Shown: positions 32,793-40,706 of the stretch, in pieces
Layout of the letters: each line of letters starts with the position of its first letter
How positions within the stretch are numbered: the first letter of the stretch is position 1
Assembly (NCBI RefSeq): GCF_900114265.1
Contig: NZ_FPKV01000005.1
Coordinates: 62,001-126,000 of the forward strand
Reading direction: 5' to 3'
Origin: Flaviramulus basaltis
GTDB lineage: Bacteria > Bacteroidota > Bacteroidia > Flavobacteriales > Flavobacteriaceae
DNA length: 64,000 nucleotides
Program-made: the position numbers and the translations under genes
Notes under the pieces: generated by a model
Databases searched by the model: none
What the model was told of the DNA's origin: nothing
Seen by the model: the letters and a program-made list of their open reading frames with translations, nothing else

Positions 32793-33401
32793 ATGAAAAA
32801 ACTACTTATCATATTATTATTAATTCCCTTTATTGGAATTGCACAAACTTTAGAAGATTTAGAGTATATCTCGCCTTTTGTCGATGATGTAGCAGCAATT
32901 AAGAAAGGAAATGAATGGGCCTTTATAAATAAGAATGGCGACATAGTTATCGATTTTAGAAGTGACCTCGTATCGTCAAATATAGATGGAGAAAACTATC
33001 CGTTATTCTATAACGATAGATGTTTGATTGCACATCATAAGGAAGGGGTGCTGTATTACGGTTATATAAATAAAAAAGGGGAAACCACCATCATACCTCA
33101 ATTCCTCAACGCTACTAATTTCGAAAATGAGAAGGCATTAGCGCTAACAGTTCATAAAGAGACCATTGGTTACAATGATATTTTCAACAAAGACGTGGTT
33201 AGCTACCATTATTTTGAAGTAGTTATAGATAAACAAGGAAAAACCATTGACCATTTAACTCAGTTGGCCATTCACATCTCACCCAAAAATAAGAATGATA
33301 AAAATCCGCCTGTCATTACATCCAAGCTTATTTCCAACGATTTAGTCTTGGTTCTAGACAAAAATAATAAGGGGACATTAAAAAAAATAAATAAACAATA
33401 A
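32793..33401 (+). CDS. Exported WG-repeat protein
   Basis: 202 residues with a signal peptide (LLIILLLIPFIGIAQ) and at least two WG-type repeats: AFINKNGDIVIDF and YGYINKKGETTIIPQF, with a third weaker one at FEVVIDKQGKTID. WG repeats form short beta-hairpin units in secreted proteins of unknown function. There are no cysteines suited to metal binding. It opens the transcription unit controlled by the duplicated promoter element and lies 17 bp before the His-rich membrane protein gene. Confidence 0.78.
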   Translation: MKKLLIILLLIPFIGIAQTLEDLEYISPFVDDVAAIKKGNEWAFINKNGDIVIDFRSDLVSSNIDGENYPLFYNDRCLIAHHKEGVLYYGYINKKGETTIIPQFLNATNFENEKALALTVHKETIGYNDIFNKDVVSYHYFEVVIDKQGKTIDHLTQLAIHISPKNKNDKNPPVITSKLISNDLVLVLDKNNKGTLKKINKQ

Positions 33402-33418
33402 TATCTAAAACTAATAAA

Positions 33419-33688
33419 ATGAAAAAAAATCATTGGATATGGATGGTTATTGGTTGTGGCTTACCACTATTGTTCATCTTTTTAGCACCCTCATTTGGGA
33501 TTGGAGGCGGTTCTTCCCTCTTCATTTTTATCATTTTTATGTTTGGCATTCATCTATTTATGCCTCACGGCTCGCATGGACATGGTGGGCATAAACACGA
33601 TAGTGAAAATCATAAGGGTCACGACCATAAACAAAAAGAATCAACAGAGAAGCCAATAGAAAAACACAAAGGGCATCAACATCACTAA
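33419..33688 (+). CDS. His-rich small membrane protein (DUF2933-like)
   Basis: 89 residues. Two hydrophobic helices (MVIGCGLPLLFIFLAP; LFIFIIFMFGIHLFMPHG) are followed by a tail with 16 or so histidines (GHGGHKHDSENHKGHDHK, KHKGHQHH). The tail is a likely metal-chelating arm. The shape is that of the DUF2933-type proteins that accompany copper ATPases and chaperones. It is 12 bp upstream of the copper chaperone gene. Confidence 0.72.
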   Translation: MKKNHWIWMVIGCGLPLLFIFLAPSFGIGGGSSLFIFIIFMFGIHLFMPHGSHGHGGHKHDSENHKGHDHKQKESTEKPIEKHKGHQHH

Positions 33689-33700
33689 AAGCTAAACACA

Positions 33701-33919
33701 ATGAAACAAAAATTTCAAATAAACGGAATCACTTGTGGCGGCTGTGTGGCAAGGGTCAAGATGACCTTAGAAAAACATCCCAAAATAGAGAAAGCGGAGA
33801 TTTTCTTGGCACCTAAAGGAGCTACAATCATCACGATGAAAGAGGTCCTTTCAATTGCTGAGTTACAAAAGCAACTCAGCAAACTTATTGGATATACAAT
33901 TACTGAACTAAAACAATAA
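33701..33919 (+). CDS. Copper chaperone (HMA/CopZ-like)
   Basis: 72 residues forming one HMA domain with the Cu(I) motif GITCGGC (Cys12, Cys15). The remainder (ARVKMTLEKHPKIEKAEIF and IAELQKQLSKLIGYTI) fits the ferredoxin-like beta-alpha-beta fold. It has no signal, so it is cytosolic and would deliver copper to the ATPase encoded from 62723 or to the HMA-AraC regulators. It is encoded between the His-rich protein and a SHOCT protein. Confidence 0.87.
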   Translation: MKQKFQINGITCGGCVARVKMTLEKHPKIEKAEIFLAPKGATIITMKEVLSIAELQKQLSKLIGYTITELKQ

Positions 33920-33938
33920 CAATTAAAACCTAAAAACT

Positions 33939-34157
33939 ATGCATTTATACGACGGACATTTTGGAGGCATGCACCTAATATGGTGGATTATATGGTTCAT
34001 CTTTATTATGTGGATATTCTTTATCCCAGTGGATATTCCATATCAAAAAACAAAAAAAGAAAGCCCACTGGATGTTTTGAAAAAGCGTTTTGCAAAAGGC
34101 GAAATATCCAAAGAAGAATTTGAAGAATCTAAAAAGATTTTGGAATTAAAAGATTAA
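33939..34157 (+). CDS. SHOCT membrane microprotein (duplicate 1)
   Basis: 72 residues: a His-containing head (MHLYDGHFGGMHLIWW), one membrane helix (WWIIWFIFIMWIFFIPV) and a C-terminal SHOCT segment, DVLKKRFAKGEISKEEFEES. It is about 80% identical to the protein at 35161 and shares long stretches of DNA with it, evidence of recent tandem duplication around the intervening DUF3347 gene. The His/Met residues next to the helix could contact copper. Confidence 0.87.
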   Translation: MHLYDGHFGGMHLIWWIIWFIFIMWIFFIPVDIPYQKTKKESPLDVLKKRFAKGEISKEEFEESKKILELKD

Positions 34158-34192
34158 TTAAAAAAAACATGTAAAAAAACCATTAAAAAAAA

Positions 34193-35008
34193 ATGAAAAA
34201 AAGAGTAATTATTAGCCTAGTATTCTTGGTAGGAATACTGCAATCAGCACAAACCGCATTCGCCCAAGCAAGTGATAAAACCAAACGGCAGATGTCTATT
34301 AACGGTAAAGGCGAAGTCTTAGATCGTGGAACAAAACTCGGCTATATAAGCAAGGAGGATATTGTCTATAACAACCAAGGAAAGAAACTTGGCTTCATAA
34401 AAAATGGTAAAGTAAATGATGCAGAAGGTAATTCATTAGGAAAAGTAAAAAAAGGAGGGCAATATTATAATGAGAGTGGACAACTAGTGCTTTCTGTTAA
34501 AGGGAACGATGAAAAATGTGAAATTTTGGACCCTAAAGGTCATGCTATAGGTTACGTTCATAAAAACTACAAACTTCATGCCTGTGCCATCCACTGCTTT
34601 TTTGGAGAGAAGAAGATAGGAGATGATATGGATGCCATAATATCAGGGTACCTGAACATTGAAAATGCCTTGGCTGCCGATAACAGCAAGTCTGCTCAGG
34701 AAGCGGCAATAAAACTACTGAATGAAGAAACTGCCCTGAATGAAACTTATATGAAAAAGACATTGGAGCAACTATCAAAATCCACGGAAATTAACGAACA
34801 ACGAAATCAATTTGCGAATTTGTCCAAACAACTGTACACTGTTTTTAAGGAAATCAATTTAGCTGGAAAAACACTTTATTGGATCCATTGCCCAATGGCC
34901 ATGGATGGTAATGGTGCTAATTGGCTAAGCCTAACCGAAAAAATCAAGAATCCTTATTTGGGTTCAAAAATGCCCAATTGTGGCTCGGTAAAAGAGACTT
35001 TAAAATAA
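34193..35008 (+). CDS. DUF3347 protein with N-terminal repeat domain (copy 4)
   Basis: A signal peptide ending TAFAQA precedes about 100 residues of short repeats of the form GKVxDxxGxxLGxI/V (LDRGTKLGYI, NNQGKKLGFI, NDAEGNSLGKV, DPKGHAIGYV). A CAIHCFFGEKK linker then leads into a DUF3347 domain: IISGYLNIENALAAD, YWIHCPMAMDGNGANWLS and NPYLGSKMPNCG. The repeat part is not seen in the other DUF3347 proteins of this window. Its CxxxC linker is a further candidate metal site. Confidence 0.83.
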   Translation: MKKRVIISLVFLVGILQSAQTAFAQASDKTKRQMSINGKGEVLDRGTKLGYISKEDIVYNNQGKKLGFIKNGKVNDAEGNSLGKVKKGGQYYNESGQLVLSVKGNDEKCEILDPKGHAIGYVHKNYKLHACAIHCFFGEKKIGDDMDAIISGYLNIENALAADNSKSAQEAAIKLLNEETALNETYMKKTLEQLSKSTEINEQRNQFANLSKQLYTVFKEINLAGKTLYWIHCPMAMDGNGANWLSLTEKIKNPYLGSKMPNCGSVKETLK

Positions 35009-35025
35009 AAACATCATTTGTGCAT

Positions 35026-35087
35026 TTTGATTAATGTGTCACAATTCGAGCAATTTTTGATTGAAAATTGCTCGAATTGTAATCAAA
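35026..35087. repeat. Large inverted repeat between duplicated SHOCT genes
   Basis: A perfect 17 bp stem, ACAATTCGAGCAATTTT (35041-35057) against AAAATTGCTCGAATTGT (35064-35080), has a 6-nt loop. An outer TTTGATT/AATCAAA pair (35026-35032, 35081-35087) extends it across an 8-nt bulge. It follows the DUF3347 stop by 17 bp, so a terminator is possible, but no T-run follows. Confidence 0.6.
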
Positions 35088-35160
35088 TCAAGTTTTAGAT
35101 TTAATGGATAAAAACTCACAACAGATTAAAAAAAATTAATAAAATATCAAATTAAACATT

Positions 35161-35376
35161 ATGCATTTACACAACGGACATTTTGGAGGTATGCACCTAA
35201 TATGGTGGATTATATGGTTCATCCTTATTGTATGGATATTCTTTATCCCTGTAGATATCCCCTATCAAAAAACAAAGAAGGACAGCCCACTGGAAATTTT
35301 AAAAAAACGTTTTGAACAAGGCGAAATATCCAAGGAAGAATATGAAGAATCTAAAAAGATTTTAAAATCCGAATAA
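35161..35376 (+). CDS. SHOCT membrane microprotein (duplicate 2)
   Basis: 71 residues beginning MHLHNGHFGGMHLIWW, nearly the same as the protein at 33939, with changes mostly in the helix (FILIVWIFF) and the SHOCT end (EILKKRFEQGEISKEEYEES). The nucleotide sequences match over most of their length. Keeping two copies may serve dosage or hetero-oligomers. It lies downstream of a large inverted repeat and upstream of a lipoprotein gene. Confidence 0.87.
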   Translation: MHLHNGHFGGMHLIWWIIWFILIVWIFFIPVDIPYQKTKKDSPLEILKKRFEQGEISKEEYEESKKILKSE

Positions 35377-35405
35377 TAAGTTTTAAATATTAAAATTAAA
35401 TAAAA

Positions 35406-35852
35406 ATGAAAACAACATTAAAAAGAACCGTAGGAGTGATATTGATAGCCCTAGTACTATCTTCTTGCTCACAAAAACAAGAAAATTCTATTAGTGAAAT
35501 GCTTAAAGACCCATCACAACAAGAAAAGGTTTTAGCATTGATGACTGAAGATCACGACCTAGGTAAAAAGTATATTGGCAAGATGATGAATAATGACCAT
35601 GCAACAGGCATGATGGTAGACGAGTTGGTAAGAGCTGCTGCAAATGACACCATTTTGGCAGGCAAATTAAGTACTATGATAACCAAATACCCCGAACTTA
35701 TGGTTCTCACAAACCATCATTTTATGCCAATAATAGCTTCCGATGAACATTTAAGCGACACTTTTTGCGACCATGCCTTGGAGCATGATAATATAGCTAA
35801 ATCAATGTGTCAGAAAATGAATGACAAAGAAGGAATGGAACCTTGTCATTAA
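35406..35852 (+). CDS. Met/His-containing lipoprotein of copper clusters
   Basis: 148 residues with lipobox LSSC (Cys21). The mature part is helical and has a Met- and His-rich middle (MMNNDHATGMMVDEL), LTNHHFMPIIASDEH and two cysteines near the end (DTFCDHAL, KSMCQKMND), closing in EPCH. I do not recognise a named family. The residue pattern and position between SHOCT and DUF5676 genes suggest periplasmic copper binding. Confidence 0.65.
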   Translation: MKTTLKRTVGVILIALVLSSCSQKQENSISEMLKDPSQQEKVLALMTEDHDLGKKYIGKMMNNDHATGMMVDELVRAAANDTILAGKLSTMITKYPELMVLTNHHFMPIIASDEHLSDTFCDHALEHDNIAKSMCQKMNDKEGMEPCH

Positions 35853-35902
35853 TTAGTAACTCTAATAATTAATTAAATACAACAATTTAAAACTAAAAAC
35901 CT

Positions 35903-36178
35903 ATGTATCGGTTAAACGTAAAAAAACTCGGCTTTGCTTTTGGGCTTACAGGAGCACTGATTTATTTGGGTTGTATGATCGTAATGAATACGGCAGGACA
36001 AGAAGGAACTATTATCTTTTTCAACAGCCTGTTGCACGGTTTAGATACAAGCCAGATAATAAGAATGGATATTCCCTTATTGGAAGCACTGTTTGGCATT
36101 GTTCAAACATTCATTCTGGGATGGCTTATTGGTGCTTGTATTGGCGCTTTTTATAATGCTCAAATTAAAAATAAATAA
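35903..36178 (+). CDS. DUF5676 membrane protein
   Basis: 91 residues with two hydrophobic helices: KLGFAFGLTGALIYLGCMIV and LFGIVQTFILGWLIGACIGAF. The overall form matches the DUF5676 family of small membrane proteins common in metal-resistance regions. One Cys in each helix (YLGCM, IGACIG) could face a metal path. It ends four bases before the start of the two-domain multicopper oxidase gene, so both are in one operon. Confidence 0.78.
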   Translation: MYRLNVKKLGFAFGLTGALIYLGCMIVMNTAGQEGTIIFFNSLLHGLDTSQIIRMDIPLLEALFGIVQTFILGWLIGACIGAFYNAQIKNK

Positions 36179-36182
36179 AATT

Positions 36183-37460
36183 ATGAACAGAAGATATTTT
36201 TTAGCCACAGGAGCCGTATCAACAGCCGGAATGGTGTTTTTCCCTGGAAATTTATTAGCAGAGGAAGCAAAAAGCAATAATAAACTTGTACAACCATTGC
36301 CTTTTAAAATGGATGGTGAATGGAAAGAGTTTGAACTTTACATAGACATACATGTACATGAGCCCGCACCAGGATTTAAATACCATACGTTAGCATTTAA
36401 TGATATGATTCCTGGACCAGAAATAAGAGTAAATGCTGGAGATAAGGTACGGGTAAAATTCATTAACAAAACAGATTTAAACCATACTATACACTGGCAT
36501 GGTATGCATGTACCTTGGCGAATGGACGGTGTTCCATTTGTAACGCAATTGCCCGTAATGCCAAAAAATGAATTTATTTACGAGTTTGAAGCCCAACCAG
36601 AAGGAACACACTTTTACCACTGTCATTGGGGAACACTTATGCATATGCAAGCAGGAATGTTTGGTAGTCTTATTGTTGAAAATCCAAACGACCCAATTAA
36701 AAAGAAATTTTCTTATGAAAGAGAATATACTTTAGTGTATTCGGCTCACGATACCAATTATGTACGTGGAGAAATGAACGGAATGCTTGAGCGTATGAAG
36801 CAACAAAGTTTTCTTATGAAAGAAGGACGTTTTACACCTGAAGAATGGTCTGTTTTTGATAGCAAAGAGCAACTACAGGAAAGTATGTCAAACGGTTTCA
36901 TTCCACCATACGTTAACAGCAGAAGATCTATGCCAGATTTACCACAGGCAAACTGGTTTACGGTTAATGGAAAATCGTACCCATCTACACCATACTTGTT
37001 TATTAAGTCTGGCGAGAATATTCGTGTTCGACTCATAAATGCTGGTGCAGAAATTCATCATTTACATTTACATGGTCACGATTTTTGGATGGTAGCCGAT
37101 GATGGGATTCCTATAGATAACCCATGGAAAAGAAATACAGTAGCATTATCGCCAGGTAAAACATACGACATAATTATAGAAGGCAAAAACAGAGGTATTT
37201 GGACGTTTCATGATCATGACACGAGAAAAGTAACGAATAATGGATTGTACCCAGGTGGTAATTTATTGGCATTGGTGTATGAAGATTTACCTGCTGATGA
37301 ATTAATTATCTCAAAACATTCAGGAAACCCTATGTATAATTCTAAAGCAGGCATGAGTGGTATGAAAGGAATGGACGCAATGAAAGATGGAGAAAAGGGC
37401 AATATGAATAAAATGATGTTTGGGCAGGATAAATTACCTAAAATAGCTCTAGACGAATAA
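36183..37460 (+). CDS. Tat-exported two-domain multicopper oxidase (type C)
   Basis: The start at 36183 gives MNRRYFLATGAVSTAGM, a twin-arginine signal; the longer frame runs into the DUF5676 gene. 425 residues, two cupredoxin domains. Domain 1 has NHTIHWHG (His101, 104, 106) and FYHCHWGTLMHMQAGM (His146, Cys147, His148, His154, Met159), which supply a type 1 site plus type 2/3 ligands. Domain 2 has HHLHLHGHDFW and FHDHDTRKV, type 2/3 ligands only, without the type 1 Cys. This places the type 1 copper in domain 1, the type C two-domain arrangement, and a trimer is expected. A Met-rich tail (GMSGMKGMDAMKDGE) supports copper oxidation. Confidence 0.85.
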   Translation: MNRRYFLATGAVSTAGMVFFPGNLLAEEAKSNNKLVQPLPFKMDGEWKEFELYIDIHVHEPAPGFKYHTLAFNDMIPGPEIRVNAGDKVRVKFINKTDLNHTIHWHGMHVPWRMDGVPFVTQLPVMPKNEFIYEFEAQPEGTHFYHCHWGTLMHMQAGMFGSLIVENPNDPIKKKFSYEREYTLVYSAHDTNYVRGEMNGMLERMKQQSFLMKEGRFTPEEWSVFDSKEQLQESMSNGFIPPYVNSRRSMPDLPQANWFTVNGKSYPSTPYLFIKSGENIRVRLINAGAEIHHLHLHGHDFWMVADDGIPIDNPWKRNTVALSPGKTYDIIIEGKNRGIWTFHDHDTRKVTNNGLYPGGNLLALVYEDLPADELIISKHSGNPMYNSKAGMSGMKGMDAMKDGEKGNMNKMMFGQDKLPKIALDE

Positions 37461-37476
37461 TTCTTAAACTAAAAAA

Positions 37477-38631
37477 ATGAAAAAAATTATATATGTACTC
37501 GTATTTATTACAGGAGTGGTAAATGCACAGATTACCCCAGAGTTTGAAGTTGGGGCTAAAGGAGTCTTTTCTGGTAATTTTAATATAAATTCAGACGAGT
37601 CCAGCGCAGTAACAGATTTTTCTGATACTCAGTTATTACTAGGATTGCGTCAAAAACTTTATAACAATTGGAGGGCTCAATTTGTTTTAGGTCTTCAGTT
37701 TCCAGATGCTAACTCAAACTTAGGAGAAGTGTTTTACAATAACATCTTTATGAGAATAGAAGATGAAAAAAACATAGTAAAAGTAGGGCGTACCCTTGCC
37801 CAAACCAATCTAAATCAGTTTCCAACCTTAAGAGATGATGACGCAATACAGTTTACATATGCATTGAACCCGTTTTCAGATGGAGTCAATACACAACGAG
37901 ATCAATATGCCAATGTACTTGAATATGCACATATTTTTAAACAAAGATATATTTTGTCTTTGCATGGCGAAAATTTTCACAACAGCTTAAACCCTAACGA
38001 TTTTAAACTAAATTCTATGGGTTTGTCTTTTATGTACAAAGTACCATTCAGTCAAAAATGGGACCGGAATATTATACAAGAGATTGGCTTAAGTTATAAT
38101 AATTATTTTACCGATAGACCGGGTTATTCTGATGATTTTAAATCTTCAATAAAGAATCTTGTTTTTTCGTCCACATTAAATTTAAAACCTGACCCTATAA
38201 ATTTTATAGATTTTAAGCTGCAGGCCATACAAAACTTTGGTTGGGATGAAATTACCGCTTTAACCGATTATTTTGACTATACCAGAACACAATCTACATC
38301 GGTTTTTGGAACCTTAAGATATATGAAACGCAAACAAAAAAGACCTAATTACCAGTTTATGCTTGGAGGAGGCTATAAAAGCCTATCTAATTTAAATATG
38401 GATTCAGATCAATTTATAATGATGGCTAATAGCTTTTATCGAATGGGAGAAAATTTTGATGTAGGCTTACAATACAGGTTTACGAGTAATAATGGCTATA
38501 CTAAAACATTATTTGGAAAAAACGAACACCGTATTCAATTAGCATTGGTTTACTCTTTTGATAAAATATTTAACAAGCAATTTGGCGATAGGGACCAAAT
38601 CTTGAATTTAGAACATAGTTATATAAAATAA
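37477..38631 (+). CDS. Outer-membrane beta-barrel protein, function unknown
   Basis: 384 residues: signal peptide ending VNAQ, then alternating amphipathic strands, with FVLGLQFPDANSNLGEVFY, RIEDEKNIVKVGRTLAQTNL and KLQAIQNFGWDEITALTDYF. Aromatic-ended strands indicate an outer-membrane barrel of 16-18 strands. It could be a porin for the two-domain oxidase unit, or a CopB-type partner for it, by analogy with the CopA-barrel fusion at 14493. No characteristic motif settles the family. Confidence 0.62.
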   Translation: MKKIIYVLVFITGVVNAQITPEFEVGAKGVFSGNFNINSDESSAVTDFSDTQLLLGLRQKLYNNWRAQFVLGLQFPDANSNLGEVFYNNIFMRIEDEKNIVKVGRTLAQTNLNQFPTLRDDDAIQFTYALNPFSDGVNTQRDQYANVLEYAHIFKQRYILSLHGENFHNSLNPNDFKLNSMGLSFMYKVPFSQKWDRNIIQEIGLSYNNYFTDRPGYSDDFKSSIKNLVFSSTLNLKPDPINFIDFKLQAIQNFGWDEITALTDYFDYTRTQSTSVFGTLRYMKRKQKRPNYQFMLGGGYKSLSNLNMDSDQFIMMANSFYRMGENFDVGLQYRFTSNNGYTKTLFGKNEHRIQLALVYSFDKIFNKQFGDRDQILNLEHSYIK

Positions 38632-38654
38632 CGCTATAAAAGTTTAAAAGGAAA

Positions 38655-39437
38655 ATGGCAAAAATAAAGATCATATTAATACACTTATTGTTGGGAACAG
38701 GCGTGTTCTATTTCATAGTACACCCATTTACAATGGCCCTGTATTGGTTTGAATATAGCAATACGCCATTATCAACTTCACTTTTCATAGATACTTTAAA
38801 TAAGAATTTTCTGAAATCTTTCAGTTTTGAAATGAGAGGAATGAGTACTTTATTAACCCTTTTTGGAAGCGCCTTAGGTTTGGTTTCTGGATTTTTTTGG
38901 AGCCAACTTAAAAAGAAGGACAATCTAATAAATGTACAACAGCGTTTATTGTATCGAGACATTGCCGAAATTATCGCAGATGGCGAAAATGAGATGGTAG
39001 AATTCAAGTCTTCCATACGCTATGACTATTATCGTAAAGCAACCAACCGCGACCTTGAAAAGGTTATTGCTAAAACCATCACAGGTTTTATGAATGCAAA
39101 TGGTGGTAAATTAATTATTGGCGTAGATGATGATGGAAATGTTTTAGGATTAGAAAAAGATTTCAAAACCCTAAAGCACAAAAACAGGGACGGTTATGAG
39201 CGCGAAGTTTTCAGAATCATTTCTACACAATTAGGCCACGAAGCTTGTTTCAGCAATCACATTTCATTCTATAGTTTAAATGAAAAAGATGTGTGTTTAG
39301 TAGATATAGAACCTTCTGAAAAACCTATTTACGTTAGCGATACCGAAAATACCACCTTTTATGTTCGGACAGGTAACGCTACTTATCCACTATCGGTTAA
39401 AGAAGCTGTTAATTATTTAGAAACTAGAAAATCATAA
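38655..39437 (+). CDS. Membrane-anchored AlbA_2 (Schlafen-like) ATP-binding protein
   Basis: 260 residues. Two membrane helices (LIHLLLGTGVFYFIVHPF; TLLTLFGSALGLVSGFFW) precede an AlbA_2 domain with GENEMVEFKSSIRYD, ITGFMNANGGKLIIGVDDDG and VYVSDTENTTFYVRTGN. The EFKSS and GG-x-IIGVDD signatures are those of the AlbA_2/Schlafen fold, associated with nucleic-acid or nucleotide binding. The membrane anchor is atypical. It lies five bases from the lycopene-cyclase-like gene. Confidence 0.78.
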   Translation: MAKIKIILIHLLLGTGVFYFIVHPFTMALYWFEYSNTPLSTSLFIDTLNKNFLKSFSFEMRGMSTLLTLFGSALGLVSGFFWSQLKKKDNLINVQQRLLYRDIAEIIADGENEMVEFKSSIRYDYYRKATNRDLEKVIAKTITGFMNANGGKLIIGVDDDGNVLGLEKDFKTLKHKNRDGYEREVFRIISTQLGHEACFSNHISFYSLNEKDVCLVDIEPSEKPIYVSDTENTTFYVRTGNATYPLSVKEAVNYLETRKS

Positions 39438-39441
39438 AGTT

Positions 39442-40140
39442 ATGCAATACGTCTGGTTTATATGGTCACTTATCATTCTTCTCCTATGGGTAATTATCTA
39501 TATGTCAAAAAAAGGGGTTAGAAAAGAAATGCTAAAAATGAGCCTGATTACCATGCCGTTTGGTTTAACAGAACCATTGTTTGTGCCAGAATATTGGTTT
39601 CCGCCGTCGTTGTTTGATTTGGCAGAAAAAACAAGTTTCGATATAGAGAGCCTTATCTTTTCTTTTGCTATAGGTGGCATTGGCACGGTGCTTTACAACC
39701 TTATTTTTAAACGCAGCCTTGTCGAAATACCACATACTGAACGCACTCACCAAAGCCACAGATTGCATATTTACATTCTTTTTACACCAGTGATTGTATT
39801 TATTATTCTGGCGTTGTTTACTTCACTCAATCACATTTATTGTGGTGTCATAGCTTTATTTATCGGTGGGTTGGCAACGCTTTACTGCCGTCCAGATTTA
39901 AAAGGAAAAATATGGGTTGGGGGCATCTTGTTTATGGTACTGTACTTCATTTATTTTGGAAGTATCCTTCCGTTTTACCCCCTTTATGTGGAGCTGTACT
40001 GGAACCTTGACAACCTGACCCATATTCTTTTGTTAGGAATTCCTATTGAAGAATTGCTGTTTGCCTTCACTTTTGGAATGTACTGGTCAGGATTATACGA
40101 ACACCTGTATTGGCGAAAATTAATAAAGGCAAAAGCTTAA
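39442..40140 (+). CDS. Lycopene-cyclase-domain-like membrane protein
   Basis: 232 residues with about seven membrane helices. The terminal GIPIEELLFAFTFGMYWSGLY matches the heterodimeric-type carotenoid cyclase motif (PxE(E)). An N-terminal PEYWFPPSLFD and YWNLDNLTHILLLGIPIEE are also typical. Members of this group in flavobacteria need not act on lycopene, and no other carotenoid gene is in the window. Role uncertain. It is tightly coupled to the AlbA_2 gene upstream. Confidence 0.65.
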   Translation: MQYVWFIWSLIILLLWVIIYMSKKGVRKEMLKMSLITMPFGLTEPLFVPEYWFPPSLFDLAEKTSFDIESLIFSFAIGGIGTVLYNLIFKRSLVEIPHTERTHQSHRLHIYILFTPVIVFIILALFTSLNHIYCGVIALFIGGLATLYCRPDLKGKIWVGGILFMVLYFIYFGSILPFYPLYVELYWNLDNLTHILLLGIPIEELLFAFTFGMYWSGLYEHLYWRKLIKAKA

Positions 40141-40192
40141 TAGCCTAAAAAACAAAAAAATAATTTAATGTATAACCTAAAAAACATATATC

Positions 40193-40654
40193 ATGAAAAT
40201 AGTATTAGCCATAGACGGTTCTGAACACAGTAAAGTTGCCGTTTCTCAACTTGGAGCTCTGCCATTACCGATTGAAACCGAAGTATGTGTTATAAATGTT
40301 TACGAACATACTATAATAGTTGGCCCAGCGCCTATTCCTATGGGAGGTTTTCCAAGCGATTATTATGAGGAAATGATGTCCAAAAATAAAAAATCTGCTG
40401 AAGAATTTGTTTCCAGTGCATCGAAATTGTTAAAGACTTTAAATCCCAAAATTAAAATAACAACCACTATTGTTAGCGGTCTTCCAAAAAGAGAAATTTT
40501 AGAAAAGGCAGAATCCTTTGGTGCAGACTTAATTGTGGTCGGTTCTCAAGGTCATGGAGCGTTTTCAAGCTTTTTATTAGGTTCCGTTTCACAATATTTA
40601 GCAACCCACGCCAACTGTTCAGTAATGATTGCGAAAGAAAAAGAGGAGAAGTAA
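40193..40654 (+). CDS. Universal stress protein (single domain)
   Basis: 153 residues in one UspA fold: MKIVLAIDGSEHSKVAVSQL at the start, DLIVVGSQGHGAFSSFLLGSVSQYL (the GxGxxG(S) nucleotide motif) and CSVMIAKEK at the end. ATP-binding Usp proteins accumulate during growth arrest and low oxygen. It is the first clearly stress-related gene of the plus-strand module extending to 62705, and is followed by NDH-2. Confidence 0.92.
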   Translation: MKIVLAIDGSEHSKVAVSQLGALPLPIETEVCVINVYEHTIIVGPAPIPMGGFPSDYYEEMMSKNKKSAEEFVSSASKLLKTLNPKIKITTTIVSGLPKREILEKAESFGADLIVVGSQGHGAFSSFLLGSVSQYLATHANCSVMIAKEKEEK

Positions 40655-40706
40655 TGTATGGCTAACATCAATGCTCTAAAGAAAGATATCAAGTCTAAAA
40701 TTAAAT

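Noticed and set aside
36183-37460. Two-domain oxidase seemed inactive because the last motif has Asp instead of Cys (HDH)
   Set aside because: The type 1 Cys, His and Met are present in the first domain, so the type C arrangement explains it.
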